From Venenivibrio stagnispumantis (lineage in GTDB: Bacteria; Aquificota; Aquificia; Aquificales; Hydrogenothermaceae), in contig NZ_FXTX01000015.1 of NCBI RefSeq assembly GCF_900182795.1, forward strand, positions 1 through 41,785: 41,785 nucleotides of DNA. Reading direction: 5' to 3'. A program made the position numbers and the translations under genes. Positions 15,916 through 25,358 of this stretch are shown piece after piece (within the stretch, counting starts at the first letter, position 1; each line of letters opens with the position of its first letter). A model generated the notes under the pieces. It saw only the letters and a program-made list of their open reading frames with translations. It was not told the origin of the DNA and made no database searches.

Positions 15916-17412
15916 TTATTTAGATTCTTCTAATATCAAATTAACAATTGTTCTAACAGGAAATCCTGTTGCACCTTTTGGATGATAATACCATCCGGCT
16001 GTGTTATGGGCAGGTCCTGCAATATCTATATGAACCCAAGGAATTTTTGGGTCAACAAATTTTTCTAAGAATAATCCGGCTGTTATTGCCCCACCATATC
16101 TTGATGTAGAAATATTATAAACATCTGCATGGGGAGCTTTTATCTGTTCTCTCAATTTATCATTAAATGGAAGTTGCCACATCCATTCACCGGTATATTT
16201 TGATATTCTTAATACTTTATCTATTGCTTTTTGGTTATTTCCCATCACTCCTGCTGTAAATTCTCCAAGGGCTACTACACATGCTCCGGTTAATGTAGCC
16301 ATATCTATTATCATATCAGGTTTTAATTCGCAGGCATAAGATAATGCATCTGCAAGGGTAAGTCTTCCTTCTGCATCTGTATTTCCTACTTCTATTGTAA
16401 CACCATTTTTAGCTTTTAATATATCATCCGGTCTGTATGCTTTACCGCTTGGCATATTTTCTGCTGCTGCAACAATACCATGGACAGTTATATCAGGTTT
16501 TAATTCCCCAATGGCTTTAAATATACCTAAAACTGCACAGGCACCGGATTTATCAGATTTCATCCATCTCATAAAATCACCTGTTTTGATATTAAGACCA
16601 CCACTATCAAACATTAAACCTTTTCCAACAAGGGCAATTTCACCTTTTGAGTTTTTAGGTCTATATGTTAAATGGATAAATCTTGGTGGGTTCTCACTTC
16701 CTTTTGCAACTGCAAGATAGGCACCCATCCCCATTTTTTCTATCTCGTTTTCATCATATATTTTTATTTCAAATCCATACTCTTTTGCTAAATCTTCTGC
16801 TATTTTTGCAAATTGGATTGTGTTTATAACATTTGCCGGTTCATTTACCAAATCCCTTGTAAAGTTTTGGGCTTCTGCAAGAATTTTTCCTACCCTTACT
16901 GCTTCTTCCGCTTCTTTTAGATATTTTCTTTCAACATTTATCTGTATCTCTTCTACTTCAAATTTTTCTTTCTTTGTGAAATATTTATCAAAAGAATAAT
17001 CTCCAAGGATTATACCTTCTACTAAAGCCTGTGCCATATAGCTTTGTTCAAATTCATCAAGTATAACTTCCTTTAAATCAATAGTTAAACTTTTTATCTT
17101 TAACTCTTTTGCTTTTCTTATTATGTAGGCTCCGGCTCTTCTTATTGTGTCAAGTTCTGCTTTTTTCTTTGAGCCAAGACCGGTTAATATCACAAAATCT
17201 GATTTAATCTCTCCGAAAGTTGGCACCACCAAGAAGCTATTTTCTTCTGCTGAAAATTTTTGAGATTTATAAAGCTTTCTTATCTTATCTTTTAAAGCTT
17301 CATTTAACTGCTCTACACTTTCAGGGAAGTTTTTATCTTCTTTGTATAAAAAGCTAACTACTGCATTGGTTTTTGCTTTTTCTAATTTTCCGCTACTTAC
17401 CTTTATTTTCAT
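15916..17412 (-). CDS. pepA: leucyl aminopeptidase (M17 family)
   Basis: A 498-residue two-metal aminopeptidase. The signature NTDAEGRLTLADAL is intact, and the metal/catalytic lysine region LVGKGLMFDSGGLNIK and the MKSDKSGA segment are present. The N-terminal macro-like domain (1-165) is followed by the C-terminal catalytic domain, as in PepA. It releases N-terminal residues from peptides in the cytoplasm. In E. coli PepA also binds DNA, but nothing here shows that. The start overlaps the upstream gene by 4 bases; it is the last gene of ileS-IHF-like-pepA. Confidence 0.96.
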   Translation of the reverse strand: MKIKVSSGKLEKAKTNAVVSFLYKEDKNFPESVEQLNEALKDKIRKLYKSQKFSAEENSFLVVPTFGEIKSDFVILTGLGSKKKAELDTIRRAGAYIIRKAKELKIKSLTIDLKEVILDEFEQSYMAQALVEGIILGDYSFDKYFTKKEKFEVEEIQINVERKYLKEAEEAVRVGKILAEAQNFTRDLVNEPANVINTIQFAKIAEDLAKEYGFEIKIYDENEIEKMGMGAYLAVAKGSENPPRFIHLTYRPKNSKGEIALVGKGLMFDSGGLNIKTGDFMRWMKSDKSGACAVLGIFKAIGELKPDITVHGIVAAAENMPSGKAYRPDDILKAKNGVTIEVGNTDAEGRLTLADALSYACELKPDMIIDMATLTGACVVALGEFTAGVMGNNQKAIDKVLRISKYTGEWMWQLPFNDKLREQIKAPHADVYNISTSRYGGAITAGLFLEKFVDPKIPWVHIDIAGPAHNTAGWYYHPKGATGFPVRTIVNLILEESK

Positions 17413-17699
17413 CTTGTCTCTCCTTTTTCAGAAATTTCTCTATAAATTCTTTTTAATACCTTACTCGGTCTAAATAATATAAATTTTGTTTTTTCATTAT
17501 TTTTTGTTTTCTTAAATGGCTCTATTTTCTTTCTTTCTTTTACTTTAAAGCTTCCAATTTCTCTAATCTCTATATTCTCTCCTCTTGCCAATGCATCAAT
17601 CATTACATTAAATATCTCATCTACTACTTTTTTTATTTCCGGTTTTTCAATATCTGGAAATTTTCTTTTTAATTTTAAAACAATGTCAGATTTTCTCAT
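17409..17699 (-). CDS. IHF/HU-like DNA-binding protein, divergent arm
   Basis: A 96-residue member of the IHF/HU fold: helical N-terminus ([20 protein letters not shown]), the [16 protein letters not shown] core and the closing [14 protein letters not shown]. The beta arm normally reads about GRNPxTG; here it is replaced by [16 protein letters not shown], so the standard intercalating proline context is not conserved. It overlaps ileS and pepA by 4 bases each. It is clearly distinct from the HU at 13408-13695 and may be a specific rather than general DNA bender. Confidence 0.88.
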   Translation of the reverse strand: MRKSDIVLKLKRKFPDIEKPEIKKVVDEIFNVMIDALARGENIEIREIGSFKVKERKKIEPFKKTKNNEKTKFILFRPSKVLKRIYREISEKGETR

Positions 17700-20506
17700 C
17701 TTATCACTCCTTCATAATTTTTTAATTGTTCTTTACATCTATCACATATTTCCTGACCATTTTTTCCAACAGATATATCATAAATCCAGCATCTCGGGCA
17801 TTTTTCGCCTTCTGCTTTTTTTACTCCAATGATAGAACCTTTTACAGTCTCTCCTTCTATCACCACATCTGCTTCCACATTATTACTCAACTCTACCTGA
17901 CTAACCGTAAAGAAATATTTTATCCAATCTATTCTATCATTTACAAGATTTTTTTCTTCATTTGGTAAATTTAAAATAACTTTTGCTTCATAAGGATGTC
18001 TTATTAAATCTTTTTTTCTTGCTTCTTCAAGGGCTTTTAATACATCATCTCTTACATTTAATAATTTTTGATAGATATTTTCAAGCTCTTTATTTATCCA
18101 TTCAGATTTTGGTTTTGGCATAATTTCAAGATGAATACTTTCTTTTAAAGAGTTATCTATTTTTTTAGTATATTCCCAAACTTCTTCTGTTGTAAAAGAT
18201 AATATAGGTGCAAATAATTTTGTTAGAGATACTAAAAGCTCCCATAAAACTGTTTGGGCAGAGCGTCTTTCTACTGATTTAGGTGCATAGACATAAAGTC
18301 TATCTTTTAGAATATCAAGATATATTGCTGATAAATCAACAATAAAGAAATTTTTAACGGTGTGATATATTCTGTGAAATTTATATTCAGAATATGCTTT
18401 TAATGATATATCTATAATATTTTGAAGCTTAGAAAGCATCCATCTGTCTATTTCAAGTAGTTGCTTGTATGGAACATAATCTGTGCTTGGATTAAAATCA
18501 TATAGATTTCCAAGGAAATATCTGAATGTATTTCTTATTTTTCTGTAATCTTCGGCTATTCTTTTTATTAAGTTAAATCCTATTTTTATATCTTCTGTAT
18601 AATCTTCTGAAACAACCCAAAGCCTTAAAATATCAGCTCCGTATTCATTTATAACTTTTTCCGGTGGAACTACATTTCCGGCGGATTTTGACATTTTTCT
18701 GCCTTTTTCATCAAGGGTAAATCCATGGGTAAGAACAGCATTGTAAGGTGCTCTATCATAGCTTGCTACACTTTCAAGTAAAGAAGATTGGAACCATCCT
18801 CTATGCTGGTCTGAACCTTCAAGATACATATCTGCCGGCCATCTTAACTCTTCCCAAAATCCTGTTTTTAATACTGCAGCATGGGATACTCCGGAATCAA
18901 ACCAAACATCTAATATATCTTCCTCTTTTTTAAACTCTGTGCTACCACATTTTTTACATTTATATCCTTCCGGAAGAAGTTCTTTTGCAGATTTTTCAAA
19001 CCAAATATCAGCTCCGTATTCATTATTTTCTATTAGATTTGCAATATGTTCAAAAACTTCTTCATCTTTTACTATTTCTCCGCATTTTTCACAATAAAAT
19101 ACTGCTATCGGGACCCCCCAGCTTCTTTGTCTTGATATACACCAATCCGGTCTATTTTCTACCATACTTTTTATTCTGTTTATACCATAAGAAGGTATCC
19201 ATTTTACCCTTTCTATCTCTTTAATTGCTTCTCCTCTTAAAGTATTGCCATTTGATAAGATGGCATCCATTGAGATAAACCATTGGGGAGTTGCTCTGAA
19301 TATAACCGGATTTTTACATCTCCAACAATGTGGATAAGAGTGGGAAATAATCTCTTTATGAAGTAAAGCTCCTACTTCTTCAAGTTTATTTATAATCAGC
19401 TCATTTGCATCAAAAACTCTGATACCTCTGAGCCACTCCGGTGCTTCTTCTGTAAATCTTCCTTCATCATCTACCGGTGCAAATGCTTCAACTCCATATC
19501 TTTGTCCTATTATATAGTCTTCCTGTCCGTGTCCCGGTGCCATGTGAACAAGTCCTGTTCCGGTTCCAAGTTCTACAAATTCAGAAAGATATATTTTTGA
19601 AACCCTATCTATGAAAGGATGATAATATTCTTTAAATTCAACTTCTCTTCCTTTTACCTGCTTTATTATCTCTCCATTTAGCTTAGTTTTTTCTTTAAAC
19701 TCTTCCAAAAGTTCTTTTGCTATTATTAATATTCCTTTTTCTGTTTTAAAGTATACATAATCAAACTCCGGATTGACCATTATTCCAAGGTTTGCCGGAA
19801 GTGTCCAAGGAGTAGTTGTCCATATAACTGCATATGTATTTTCTTCATCTAATAATTTAAATTTTACATAGATAGAAGGGTCTTTTTTGTCTGCATACTC
19901 TACTTCTGCCTCTGCTTCGGCAGTTTTATCATAAATACACCAATAAACTGGTTTTTTCCCTCTATATGCTACTCCTTTTTGAAAAATTCTTCCAAGCTCT
20001 CTTACTTCCTGTGCCTGATAAGATGGTCTCATTGTAAGATAAGGTTTATCCCAATTTCCAATAATTCCAAGTCTTTTAAACTCCTCAGCTTGGATATTTA
20101 CAAATTTTTGGGCATATTCTCTGCATAATTTCCTAAATTCAGATTTAGACAAATCCTCTTTTCTTATCTTTTTTTCTTTTAACTCTTTTTCTACTTGTTG
20201 TTCTATTGGAAGTCCATGACAATCCCATCCGGGAACAAATGGAGCATCTTTTCCTTGCATAGATTCAAATTTAACAAGAATATCTTTTAATATTTTGTTT
20301 AAAGCATGTCCTATATGGATATGCCCATTTGCATAAGGTGGCCCATCGTGAAGAATATATTTTTCTTTTCTTTTCCTTTCTTCTCTCAATTTATGATAAA
20401 TATTTAACTCTTCCCATTTTTTAAGTATTTGTGGCTCTTTTTGTGGCAGATTACCTTTCATCGGAAAATCTGTCTGTGGTAAATTTAAAGTATCCTTATA
20501 ATCCAA
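17696..20506 (-). CDS. ileS: isoleucyl-tRNA synthetase
   Basis: A 936-residue class I synthetase. The motifs HIGHALNK and KMSKSAGN mark the ATP site, the CP1 editing domain contains [13 protein letters not shown], and [14 protein letters not shown] is typical of IleRS. The C-terminus has a zinc finger (CPRCW and CDRCK), as in bacterial-type enzymes. Length is normal. It heads the ileS-IHF-like-pepA operon. No T-box leader is visible in the 182-base region upstream. Confidence 0.98.
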   Translation of the reverse strand: MDYKDTLNLPQTDFPMKGNLPQKEPQILKKWEELNIYHKLREERKRKEKYILHDGPPYANGHIHIGHALNKILKDILVKFESMQGKDAPFVPGWDCHGLPIEQQVEKELKEKKIRKEDLSKSEFRKLCREYAQKFVNIQAEEFKRLGIIGNWDKPYLTMRPSYQAQEVRELGRIFQKGVAYRGKKPVYWCIYDKTAEAEAEVEYADKKDPSIYVKFKLLDEENTYAVIWTTTPWTLPANLGIMVNPEFDYVYFKTEKGILIIAKELLEEFKEKTKLNGEIIKQVKGREVEFKEYYHPFIDRVSKIYLSEFVELGTGTGLVHMAPGHGQEDYIIGQRYGVEAFAPVDDEGRFTEEAPEWLRGIRVFDANELIINKLEEVGALLHKEIISHSYPHCWRCKNPVIFRATPQWFISMDAILSNGNTLRGEAIKEIERVKWIPSYGINRIKSMVENRPDWCISRQRSWGVPIAVFYCEKCGEIVKDEEVFEHIANLIENNEYGADIWFEKSAKELLPEGYKCKKCGSTEFKKEEDILDVWFDSGVSHAAVLKTGFWEELRWPADMYLEGSDQHRGWFQSSLLESVASYDRAPYNAVLTHGFTLDEKGRKMSKSAGNVVPPEKVINEYGADILRLWVVSEDYTEDIKIGFNLIKRIAEDYRKIRNTFRYFLGNLYDFNPSTDYVPYKQLLEIDRWMLSKLQNIIDISLKAYSEYKFHRIYHTVKNFFIVDLSAIYLDILKDRLYVYAPKSVERRSAQTVLWELLVSLTKLFAPILSFTTEEVWEYTKKIDNSLKESIHLEIMPKPKSEWINKELENIYQKLLNVRDDVLKALEEARKKDLIRHPYEAKVILNLPNEEKNLVNDRIDWIKYFFTVSQVELSNNVEADVVIEGETVKGSIIGVKKAEGEKCPRCWIYDISVGKNGQEICDRCKEQLKNYEGVIR

Positions 20507-20610
20507 AAGTTACTACCTCCGATATTCTTAGAATTTTTGGTAAGATTATTATAAATCATTAAAAAATATAAAACAAGAAAAGAAAAAATCAATTTAAACA
20601 AAATTTTATA

Positions 20611-20638
20611 TTGCAAAATTTCCAAAATTGAGTATATT
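20611..20638 (+). promoter_or_regulatory. candidate promoter of the bifunctional-nuclease-family gene
   Basis: TTGCAA (20611-20616), 16 bases, TATATT (20633-20638), about 50 bases before the ATG at 20689. It lies in the divergent region between ileS and this gene. Confidence 0.5.
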
Positions 20639-20688
20639 TATATTAAGAAACTTAACACTAATGATATAAAATTTTTGAGAGGTGTGCT

Positions 20689-21264
20689 ATGATACAGGTA
20701 AAAGTTAAAAATATAGCAATAGACCCATTAACAGGAGCTTCTATAGTATTACTTGAAGATATAAATGATGAGAAAGCTATTTATCCAATATGGATAGGAA
20801 CAGCAGAAGCAGAGGGAATAGTAATAAATCAAGCCGGTATAAAAACACCAAGACCATTAACTTATGATTTGATGAAAAATATAATATTGGAACTTGGTGG
20901 TGTTGTAAAAGAGGTAGCAATTATAGATATGGTAGAGAATGCATATATAGCAAGGGTTTATATAGAGCAAAATGGAAAAATCTTAGAGATAGATTCAAGA
21001 CCAAGCGATGCTATTAATTTGGCTTTAAGATTTGGTGCTCCTATATATCTAAATGAGGAAGTAGTCAAAAAAATAGAACCGGAAGAATTAAAACAACCAG
21101 AAAAAGTTGAAGAAAATAAACAACCGGAAGAAGTTAAACAAGAACAACCTAAGGTAGAAACACAAACTGCCACAGTAAATGAAAGCTTAGAAGATGAAGA
21201 GATGAAAAAATTAAAAGAATTCTTAGAAAAAGTAAAGCCTGAAGATTTTATGTTAAATGGTTAA
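20689..21264 (+). CDS. bifunctional nuclease (DUF151/BFN) family protein
   Basis: A 191-residue protein. Residues 1-130 form the BFN domain (VLLEDINDEKAIYPIWIGTA, RPLTYDLMKNIILELGG, SRPSDAINLALRFGAPIYL), found in bacterial proteins of mostly unknown role; a plant homolog has DNase and RNase activity. Residues 130-165 are a Glu/Pro/Gln/Lys-rich repeat-like linker (EELKQPEKVEENKQPEEVKQ) that is probably disordered. A short C-terminal UVR-like helix (EDEEMKKLKEFLEKVKPEDF) follows. GAGAGGTG precedes the ATG. Its 3' end overlaps the convergent LysR gene by 17 bases. Confidence 0.9.
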   Translation: MIQVKVKNIAIDPLTGASIVLLEDINDEKAIYPIWIGTAEAEGIVINQAGIKTPRPLTYDLMKNIILELGGVVKEVAIIDMVENAYIARVYIEQNGKILEIDSRPSDAINLALRFGAPIYLNEEVVKKIEPEELKQPEKVEENKQPEEVKQEQPKVETQTATVNESLEDEEMKKLKEFLEKVKPEDFMLNG

Positions 21265-22129
21265 TATTGTTTTTCAAAAAAGATATAAATCTATTTTCAA
21301 TGGAAGATAATCTAATATCTTTTTGGGTTATAAGAGAAAAAGGGCGGGATATTTTTATCCCGTCTATATCTATTATTTTAATCCTATCAATAAATTCCAT
21401 GGCTATTAATTTTGACACAAAAGCTAAATAATCAGAATTTGCCACAATATCTATAATTGCTTTACTACTTGATATCTCCATAACCGGTTTAAATAAAATA
21501 TCAAGTGATTTTTCTATAACTTTTCTCGTTCCGGAGCCACATTCCCTTAAAATTATTTTCTGACTAAGAAGAAAAGATTTATCTATTTTTGATTTTATCG
21601 GATTATTTTTTGAAGCAATAAGCACAATTTCATCTTCATATATTTTTTTGTTAAATAATTTATTAGAGTCAGCTTCTTCTTCTATTATGCCGATATTAAA
21701 TATCTTAGACATAATGGAATCTATAACCTCTTTTGAATTACCTACAAAAAGATTAATCTTAATCTCTGGATTTTCTCTGCTAAATTTTGCTATTATCTGA
21801 GGAAGTAAATAATCTCCTATGGTGCTACTTGCCCCGATTATAAGAAAATTTCCTTTATAATTTTTCAATATATTTATATCATTTTCCATATTTGCATAAT
21901 CTTCTAAAATTTTTTGGGCATATTTATATAAAATTTCACCTTCCGGTGTCAGTTTTACTTTATTTTTTTCTCTGATAAATAAAGTTGTTCCAAGATAATT
22001 TTCAATTTTTTTTATTTGAAGTGTGATTGTAGGCTGGGATAGAAATAAGACTGTGGCTGCTTTTGAAAAACTTTCAAGGTCTGCAACTGTTTTAAAAATT
22101 TTTAATTTATGATAATCTAAAACTTCCAA
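21248..22129 (-). CDS. LysR-family transcriptional regulator
   Basis: A 293-residue regulator with the N-terminal winged helix (LKIFKTVADLESFSKAATVL, QPTITLQIKKIENYLG) and a periplasmic-binding-like effector domain from about 90. The start is TTG at 22129, 9 bases after AAGGAG, 1 base after the tlyA stop. It is last in the gcvH-ACT-def-tlyA operon and lies convergent to the BFN gene, so the usual clue of a divergent target is missing. The effector is unknown; CbbR- and CysB-like regulators share this layout. Confidence 0.93.
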   Translation of the reverse strand: MEVLDYHKLKIFKTVADLESFSKAATVLFLSQPTITLQIKKIENYLGTTLFIREKNKVKLTPEGEILYKYAQKILEDYANMENDINILKNYKGNFLIIGASSTIGDYLLPQIIAKFSRENPEIKINLFVGNSKEVIDSIMSKIFNIGIIEEEADSNKLFNKKIYEDEIVLIASKNNPIKSKIDKSFLLSQKIILRECGSGTRKVIEKSLDILFKPVMEISSSKAIIDIVANSDYLAFVSKLIAMEFIDRIKIIDIDGIKISRPFSLITQKDIRLSSIENRFISFLKNNINHLT

Positions 22130-22130
22130 T

Positions 22131-22934
22131 CTATTTTTCTCCTTTTTTCTTATGGGCTTCTTCTACTACTTTTATAATTTTTTCCATATCTATCTCTTTA
22201 CAACTATCTTTTTTCTTTTCTACCAATGATAGGAACTCTATATTACCTTCAGGTCCCCAAGTTTCTGAAAAATCTATATCTAATACACAATAACAGCTTT
22301 CATTTAATCCTTCAATTACCTTTTTTATAGCTTTAATATGTAAATTCTTATCTTTAACTACTCCTCCTTTTACCTCTTCTTTTGACAGCTCAAATTGTGG
22401 TTTAATCAGTATTACACCTTTTGCTTCATCTTTAAGGAGATTACATATATTGGGAAATATTTTTAAAACAGATATAAAAGATACATCACAGACAAATATA
22501 TCTATTTTTTCAGGTATTTCTTTTTCTGAAAGGTATTTAGCATTAAATTGTTCTATGGAAATAACCCTTGGGTCATTTCTTAATTTTTCGTGTAGTTGGT
22601 GGGTTCCTACATCTACTGCATAAACCTTTTTTGCTCCATATTGTAATAAGCAATCTGTAAATCCACCGGTAGATGCTCCTATATCAAGACAGATTTTATC
22701 TTTTACATCAAGATTAAAAACCTGTAGTGCTTTTTGTAGTTTAAATCCTCCTCTTGATACATACGGCATTTTTTCTTTTATGTAGATGTTGGCATCTATC
22801 GGAACTTTTGTTCCGGCTTTTGTTATTTTCTGGTTATTTACAAAAACAACCCCGCTCATTATGAGAGCTTGGGCTTTTTCTCTTGTTTCTACTATTTTCC
22901 TATCTACAAGTAATTTATCAAGCCTTTCTTTCAT
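22131..22934 (-). CDS. tlyA: TlyA-family rRNA (cytidine-2'-O)-methyltransferase
   Basis: A 267-residue protein with an N-terminal S4 RNA-binding domain (MKERLDKLLVDRKIVETREK) and an FtsJ-like methyltransferase domain with CLDIGASTGGFTDCLLQYGA as SAM motif. Family members methylate rRNA ribose. Once called hemolysin, but the domain order fits an rRNA enzyme. It overlaps def by 4 bases and is followed after 1 base by the LysR gene. Confidence 0.94.
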   Translation of the reverse strand: MKERLDKLLVDRKIVETREKAQALIMSGVVFVNNQKITKAGTKVPIDANIYIKEKMPYVSRGGFKLQKALQVFNLDVKDKICLDIGASTGGFTDCLLQYGAKKVYAVDVGTHQLHEKLRNDPRVISIEQFNAKYLSEKEIPEKIDIFVCDVSFISVLKIFPNICNLLKDEAKGVILIKPQFELSKEEVKGGVVKDKNLHIKAIKKVIEGLNESCYCVLDIDFSETWGPEGNIEFLSLVEKKKDSCKEIDMEKIIKVVEEAHKKKGEK

Positions 22935-23437
22935 TTATAAACTTTTCTTTTAAATAAGTCTTTAGGAGATATTATTCTTTCTAAGAATACCTTTCCTTCA
23001 AGATGGTCTAATTCGTGCTGGATAACAACTGCTTCAAATCCTTCTGTATCAAATGTTATTAGATTTCCATTTATATCCTGAGCTTCTACCTTTATCCAGT
23101 AAGCTCTTTTTACATTTCCGGTATAATCCGGAACACTCATACATCCTTCTCTTATAATAATTTCTCCATCTTTGGCTATTATCTTTGGATTAGAAAGAAC
23201 CATAAGTCCATGGGATATTTTATTTTCTTTATGGGTAGATTTAGAACTATCTATAATTATTGTTTTTATATGTTTATTTACCTGTGGTGCTGCTATTCCT
23301 ACTCCACCGGGAGAGTTATACATTGTATAAATTAATTTATCTACAAATTCTTTAAATTCTTTTCCAAAATCCACAACTTCAATAGATGGTATCTTTAATC
23401 TTTCATCAGGATATTTTAATATCTCTAATTTTTCCAT
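22931..23437 (-). CDS. def: peptide deformylase
   Basis: A 168-residue metalloenzyme that removes the formyl group from new N-termini. All three motifs are present: GVGIAAPQV, EGCMSVPDY (metal Cys) and QHELDHLEG (metal His pair). Length is normal. It abuts the ACT-domain gene and overlaps tlyA by 4 bases. The fmt gene, often adjacent, is not in this window. Confidence 0.97.
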   Translation of the reverse strand: MEKLEILKYPDERLKIPSIEVVDFGKEFKEFVDKLIYTMYNSPGGVGIAAPQVNKHIKTIIIDSSKSTHKENKISHGLMVLSNPKIIAKDGEIIIREGCMSVPDYTGNVKRAYWIKVEAQDINGNLITFDTEGFEAVVIQHELDHLEGKVFLERIISPKDLFKRKVYK

Positions 23438-23962
23438 TTATAACTCTGCCGGTTCTTCTACTTTTTCTAAGGAGATATCTATATTCATATCTTTTGAAAC
23501 CTTTTTTATAGCATTTTCCAAATCTTCCTGATTTGTAGATGATGGGACTTCTGCCTGTATAAACATAAGATATAAATCATTATTTTTTTCTGTTCTTAAA
23601 TCTGATATATTTACATTATGGTCTGCCAATATTTTGGATACATTAAATACTATTCCGGGTTTATCAGCTCCAAAAACTATAATGTTATACAAAGAAGCTA
23701 CTTCTTTCTTTTTATTTATAACATCTTCCGGAATTTGTTTTATCCAGATTGATAAATCCTTATCTTTTATAGATGAAAAACTATCCTCTATCTCTTTTTC
23801 CCCTTTTTCTCCTTTTACTACAAGCATTATGCAAAACTCATTATTTAATCTTGTCATTGTTGAATCTTCTATATTAAATCCATTTTCATATAATATTTTT
23901 GTTACTTTTGCAACTATTCCCGGTTTATCTTCCCCTACTGCTGTTATAACAAAATAATTCAT
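23438..23962 (-). CDS. tandem ACT-domain protein (GcvR-like)
   Basis: A 174-residue protein made of two ACT domains (1-80, VITAVGEDKPGIVAKVTKIL; 90-165, IIVFGADKPGIVFNVSKILA). ACT domains bind amino acids; this two-domain form resembles the glycine cleavage regulator GcvR, which suits its place right after gcvH (4-base overlap). GcvR in E. coli acts by binding GcvA, a LysR protein, and a LysR gene lies three genes downstream in this operon. A glycine-responsive module is a reasonable inference but is not shown by the sequence. Confidence 0.85.
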   Translation of the reverse strand: MNYFVITAVGEDKPGIVAKVTKILYENGFNIEDSTMTRLNNEFCIMLVVKGEKGEKEIEDSFSSIKDKDLSIWIKQIPEDVINKKKEVASLYNIIVFGADKPGIVFNVSKILADHNVNISDLRTEKNNDLYLMFIQAEVPSSTNQEDLENAIKKVSKDMNIDISLEKVEEPAEL

Positions 23963-24372
23963 AACTCCTCTTCCTCTTTTTCTATCTCCTCTAAGTATGC
24001 TTTATAATCTTCGTCTGTCATCAGGTCTTCTATTTCGGTAGGGTCTGACATTTTTATTTGGGCTATCCATCCATCTCCATAAGGGTCTCTATTTATTAAT
24101 CCGGGGTCATTATTAAGCTCTTCATTAACTTCTATTATTTTACCGGTTAATGGAGAATATACCTCTGAAACTGCTTTAACAGATTCTACAGAAGCTATAA
24201 CATCTCCGGATTCTACATCTGCATCTTTTTCCGGTAAATCAACAAATACAATATCTCCAAGTTGATGCTGTCCATAATCTGTTATTCCTATGGTTGCTAA
24301 ATCATCTTCTATTTTTACCCATACATGCTCTTTTGTGTAATATAAACCTTCTACTACATTGTATTCTTGCAT
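23959..24372 (-). CDS. gcvH: glycine cleavage system H protein (lipoyl carrier)
   Basis: A 137-residue H protein. YYTKEHVWVKIEDDLATIGI and DYGQHQLGDIVFVDLPE are family hallmarks, and the lipoylated lysine is in ESVKAVSEVYSPLTG. It shuttles the aminomethyl group between P, T and L proteins. In Aquificota several H-like lipoate proteins exist and some serve the sHdr sulfur oxidation pathway; without gcvP or gcvT in the window the role is not settled. It heads the operon and has a structured leader. Confidence 0.94.
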   Translation of the reverse strand: MQEYNVVEGLYYTKEHVWVKIEDDLATIGITDYGQHQLGDIVFVDLPEKDADVESGDVIASVESVKAVSEVYSPLTGKIIEVNEELNNDPGLINRDPYGDGWIAQIKMSDPTEIEDLMTDEDYKAYLEEIEKEEEEL

Positions 24373-24426
24373 TCTTCTTTAGCCTCCTTGACAGTGTTTG
24401 TAAACTTTTCTAAAATCTATTATGGT

Positions 24427-24515
24427 ATGCAGAAATATATATTTCTGCATTTAAACCACTACAATAACTACTAATCCCTGTCAGCATAGATAGTTTTTCT
24501 ATGCAGAGCAGGTTT
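24427..24515 (-). ncRNA. structured leader element upstream of gcvH, class unknown
   Basis: Read on the minus strand: AAACC (24515-24511) can pair with GGTTT (24457-24453). Inside, CCTG/CAGG encloses the hairpin GCATAG/CTATGC (24504-24499 with 24489-24484). Between the inner hairpin and GGTTT is an unpaired, purine- and T-rich stretch (about GATTAGTAGTTATTGTAGT). Just downstream, 24427-24450 is a perfect 24-base palindrome ending about 55 bases before the gcvH start. The outer AAACC pairing and the CCTG/CAGG stem share bases, so the folds are mutually exclusive, as in a switch. I do not recognise a known riboswitch; the glycine aptamer consensus is absent. Confidence 0.4.
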
Positions 24516-24559
24516 GCTTATTAAAAATAACTTTTACAATTATTTGCTTTAATAAAATC

Positions 24560-24589
24560 TTGCAATTGGCTTTACATTAACAATATAAT
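24560..24589 (+). promoter_or_regulatory. promoter of the YggS gene
   Basis: TTGCAA (24560-24565), 18 bases, then a perfect TATAAT (24584-24589), about 50 bases before the ATG. No equally good promoter for gcvH was found on the other strand, although the same TTGCAA is self-complementary. Confidence 0.65.
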
Positions 24590-24638
24590 TATTAATTAAT
24601 AACTTTTAAATGTCAAGTTTTTGTAAGGAGATTTTTGT

Positions 24639-25325
24639 ATGATAAAAGAGAATGTTTTAAAAATATTTGAAAAAGTAAAAATATCTGCTGAAAAATCCGG
24701 AAGAAAATTTGAAGATATTATAATTTTAGCAGCATCTAAAACTCAGCCAATAGAAAAGATATTAAAGGCTTATGAAGCTGGTATAAGATATTTTGGAGAA
24801 AATAAAGTTCAAGAAGGAATATCTAAAATAGAAGCTTTAAAAGATATAAAAGATATTCATTGGCATTTGATAGGTGGACTTCAAACAAATAAAGCAAAAT
24901 ATGCAGTTAAATATTTTGAGATGATTCATTCTGTTGATAGAAAAGAGTTATCAGATGAGCTTGATAAAAGGGCAAAAAAAGAAAATAAAATTATGCCGGT
25001 TTTAATAGAAGTAAATGTTGGAGAAGAAGAAACAAAATATGGCGTTAAACCAAAAGATTTATTTAATCTTTATGAATACTGTTTAACAAAAGAAAATCTT
25101 GATATTCAAGGTCTGATGTGTATTCCTCCTTATTCTGAAAATCCGGAAGATTCAAGAAAATATTTTATTATGTTAAGACAGTTAAAAGAAGAGTTAGAAA
25201 ATAAATTTAATAAAAAACTAAAACATCTTTCAATGGGAATGTCCCATGATTTTGAAGTTGCAATAGAAGAAGGTGCTACTATTGTTAGAATAGGTACTGC
25301 TATATTCGGAAAGAGAAATTATTAG
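24639..25325 (+). CDS. YggS/PLPBP-family PLP homeostasis protein
   Basis: A 228-residue PLP-binding TIM-barrel protein of the alanine racemase-like fold. The PLP lysine is in IILAASKTQP, and FGENKVQEG, HWHLIGGLQTNK and LSMGMSHDFEVAIEEGATIVR are the family's signatures. It buffers pyridoxal phosphate and affects amino acid pools. AAGGAG lies 8 bases before the ATG. It is a single gene closed by a terminator whose stem begins at the stop codon. Confidence 0.95.
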   Translation: MIKENVLKIFEKVKISAEKSGRKFEDIIILAASKTQPIEKILKAYEAGIRYFGENKVQEGISKIEALKDIKDIHWHLIGGLQTNKAKYAVKYFEMIHSVDRKELSDELDKRAKKENKIMPVLIEVNVGEEETKYGVKPKDLFNLYEYCLTKENLDIQGLMCIPPYSENPEDSRKYFIMLRQLKEELENKFNKKLKHLSMGMSHDFEVAIEEGATIVRIGTAIFGKRNY

Positions 25326-25356
25326 CCCCCACCATTTTGGGTGAGGGCTTTTTTTA
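25324..25356 (+). terminator. Rho-independent terminator of the YggS gene
   Basis: AGCCCCCACC and GGGTGAGGGCT form a stem of nine pairs with one mismatch and a short ATTTT-centred loop, then TTTTTTT. The stem begins in the stop codon. The minus-strand side lacks a good U-run, so it serves the convergent peroxiredoxin operon less well. Confidence 0.85.
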
Positions 25357-25358
25357 TA

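Noticed and set aside
20507-20688. T-box leader for ileS
   Set aside because: The region is too short after allowing for the divergent promoter and lacks the conserved T-box sequence and terminator stem.
23959-24372. Assignment of the H protein to the sHdr sulfur oxidation pathway (LbpA)
   Set aside because: No hdr-like genes are adjacent; the neighbours (ACT protein, def, tlyA) do not support it, so the general GcvH name was kept.
24427-24520. CRISPR repeat or array
   Set aside because: There are palindromes but no regularly spaced repeats here or elsewhere in the window, and no cas genes.
24373-24638. Glycine riboswitch upstream of gcvH
   Set aside because: The position is right, but the conserved aptamer core of the glycine class is not present; kept only as an unassigned structured element.
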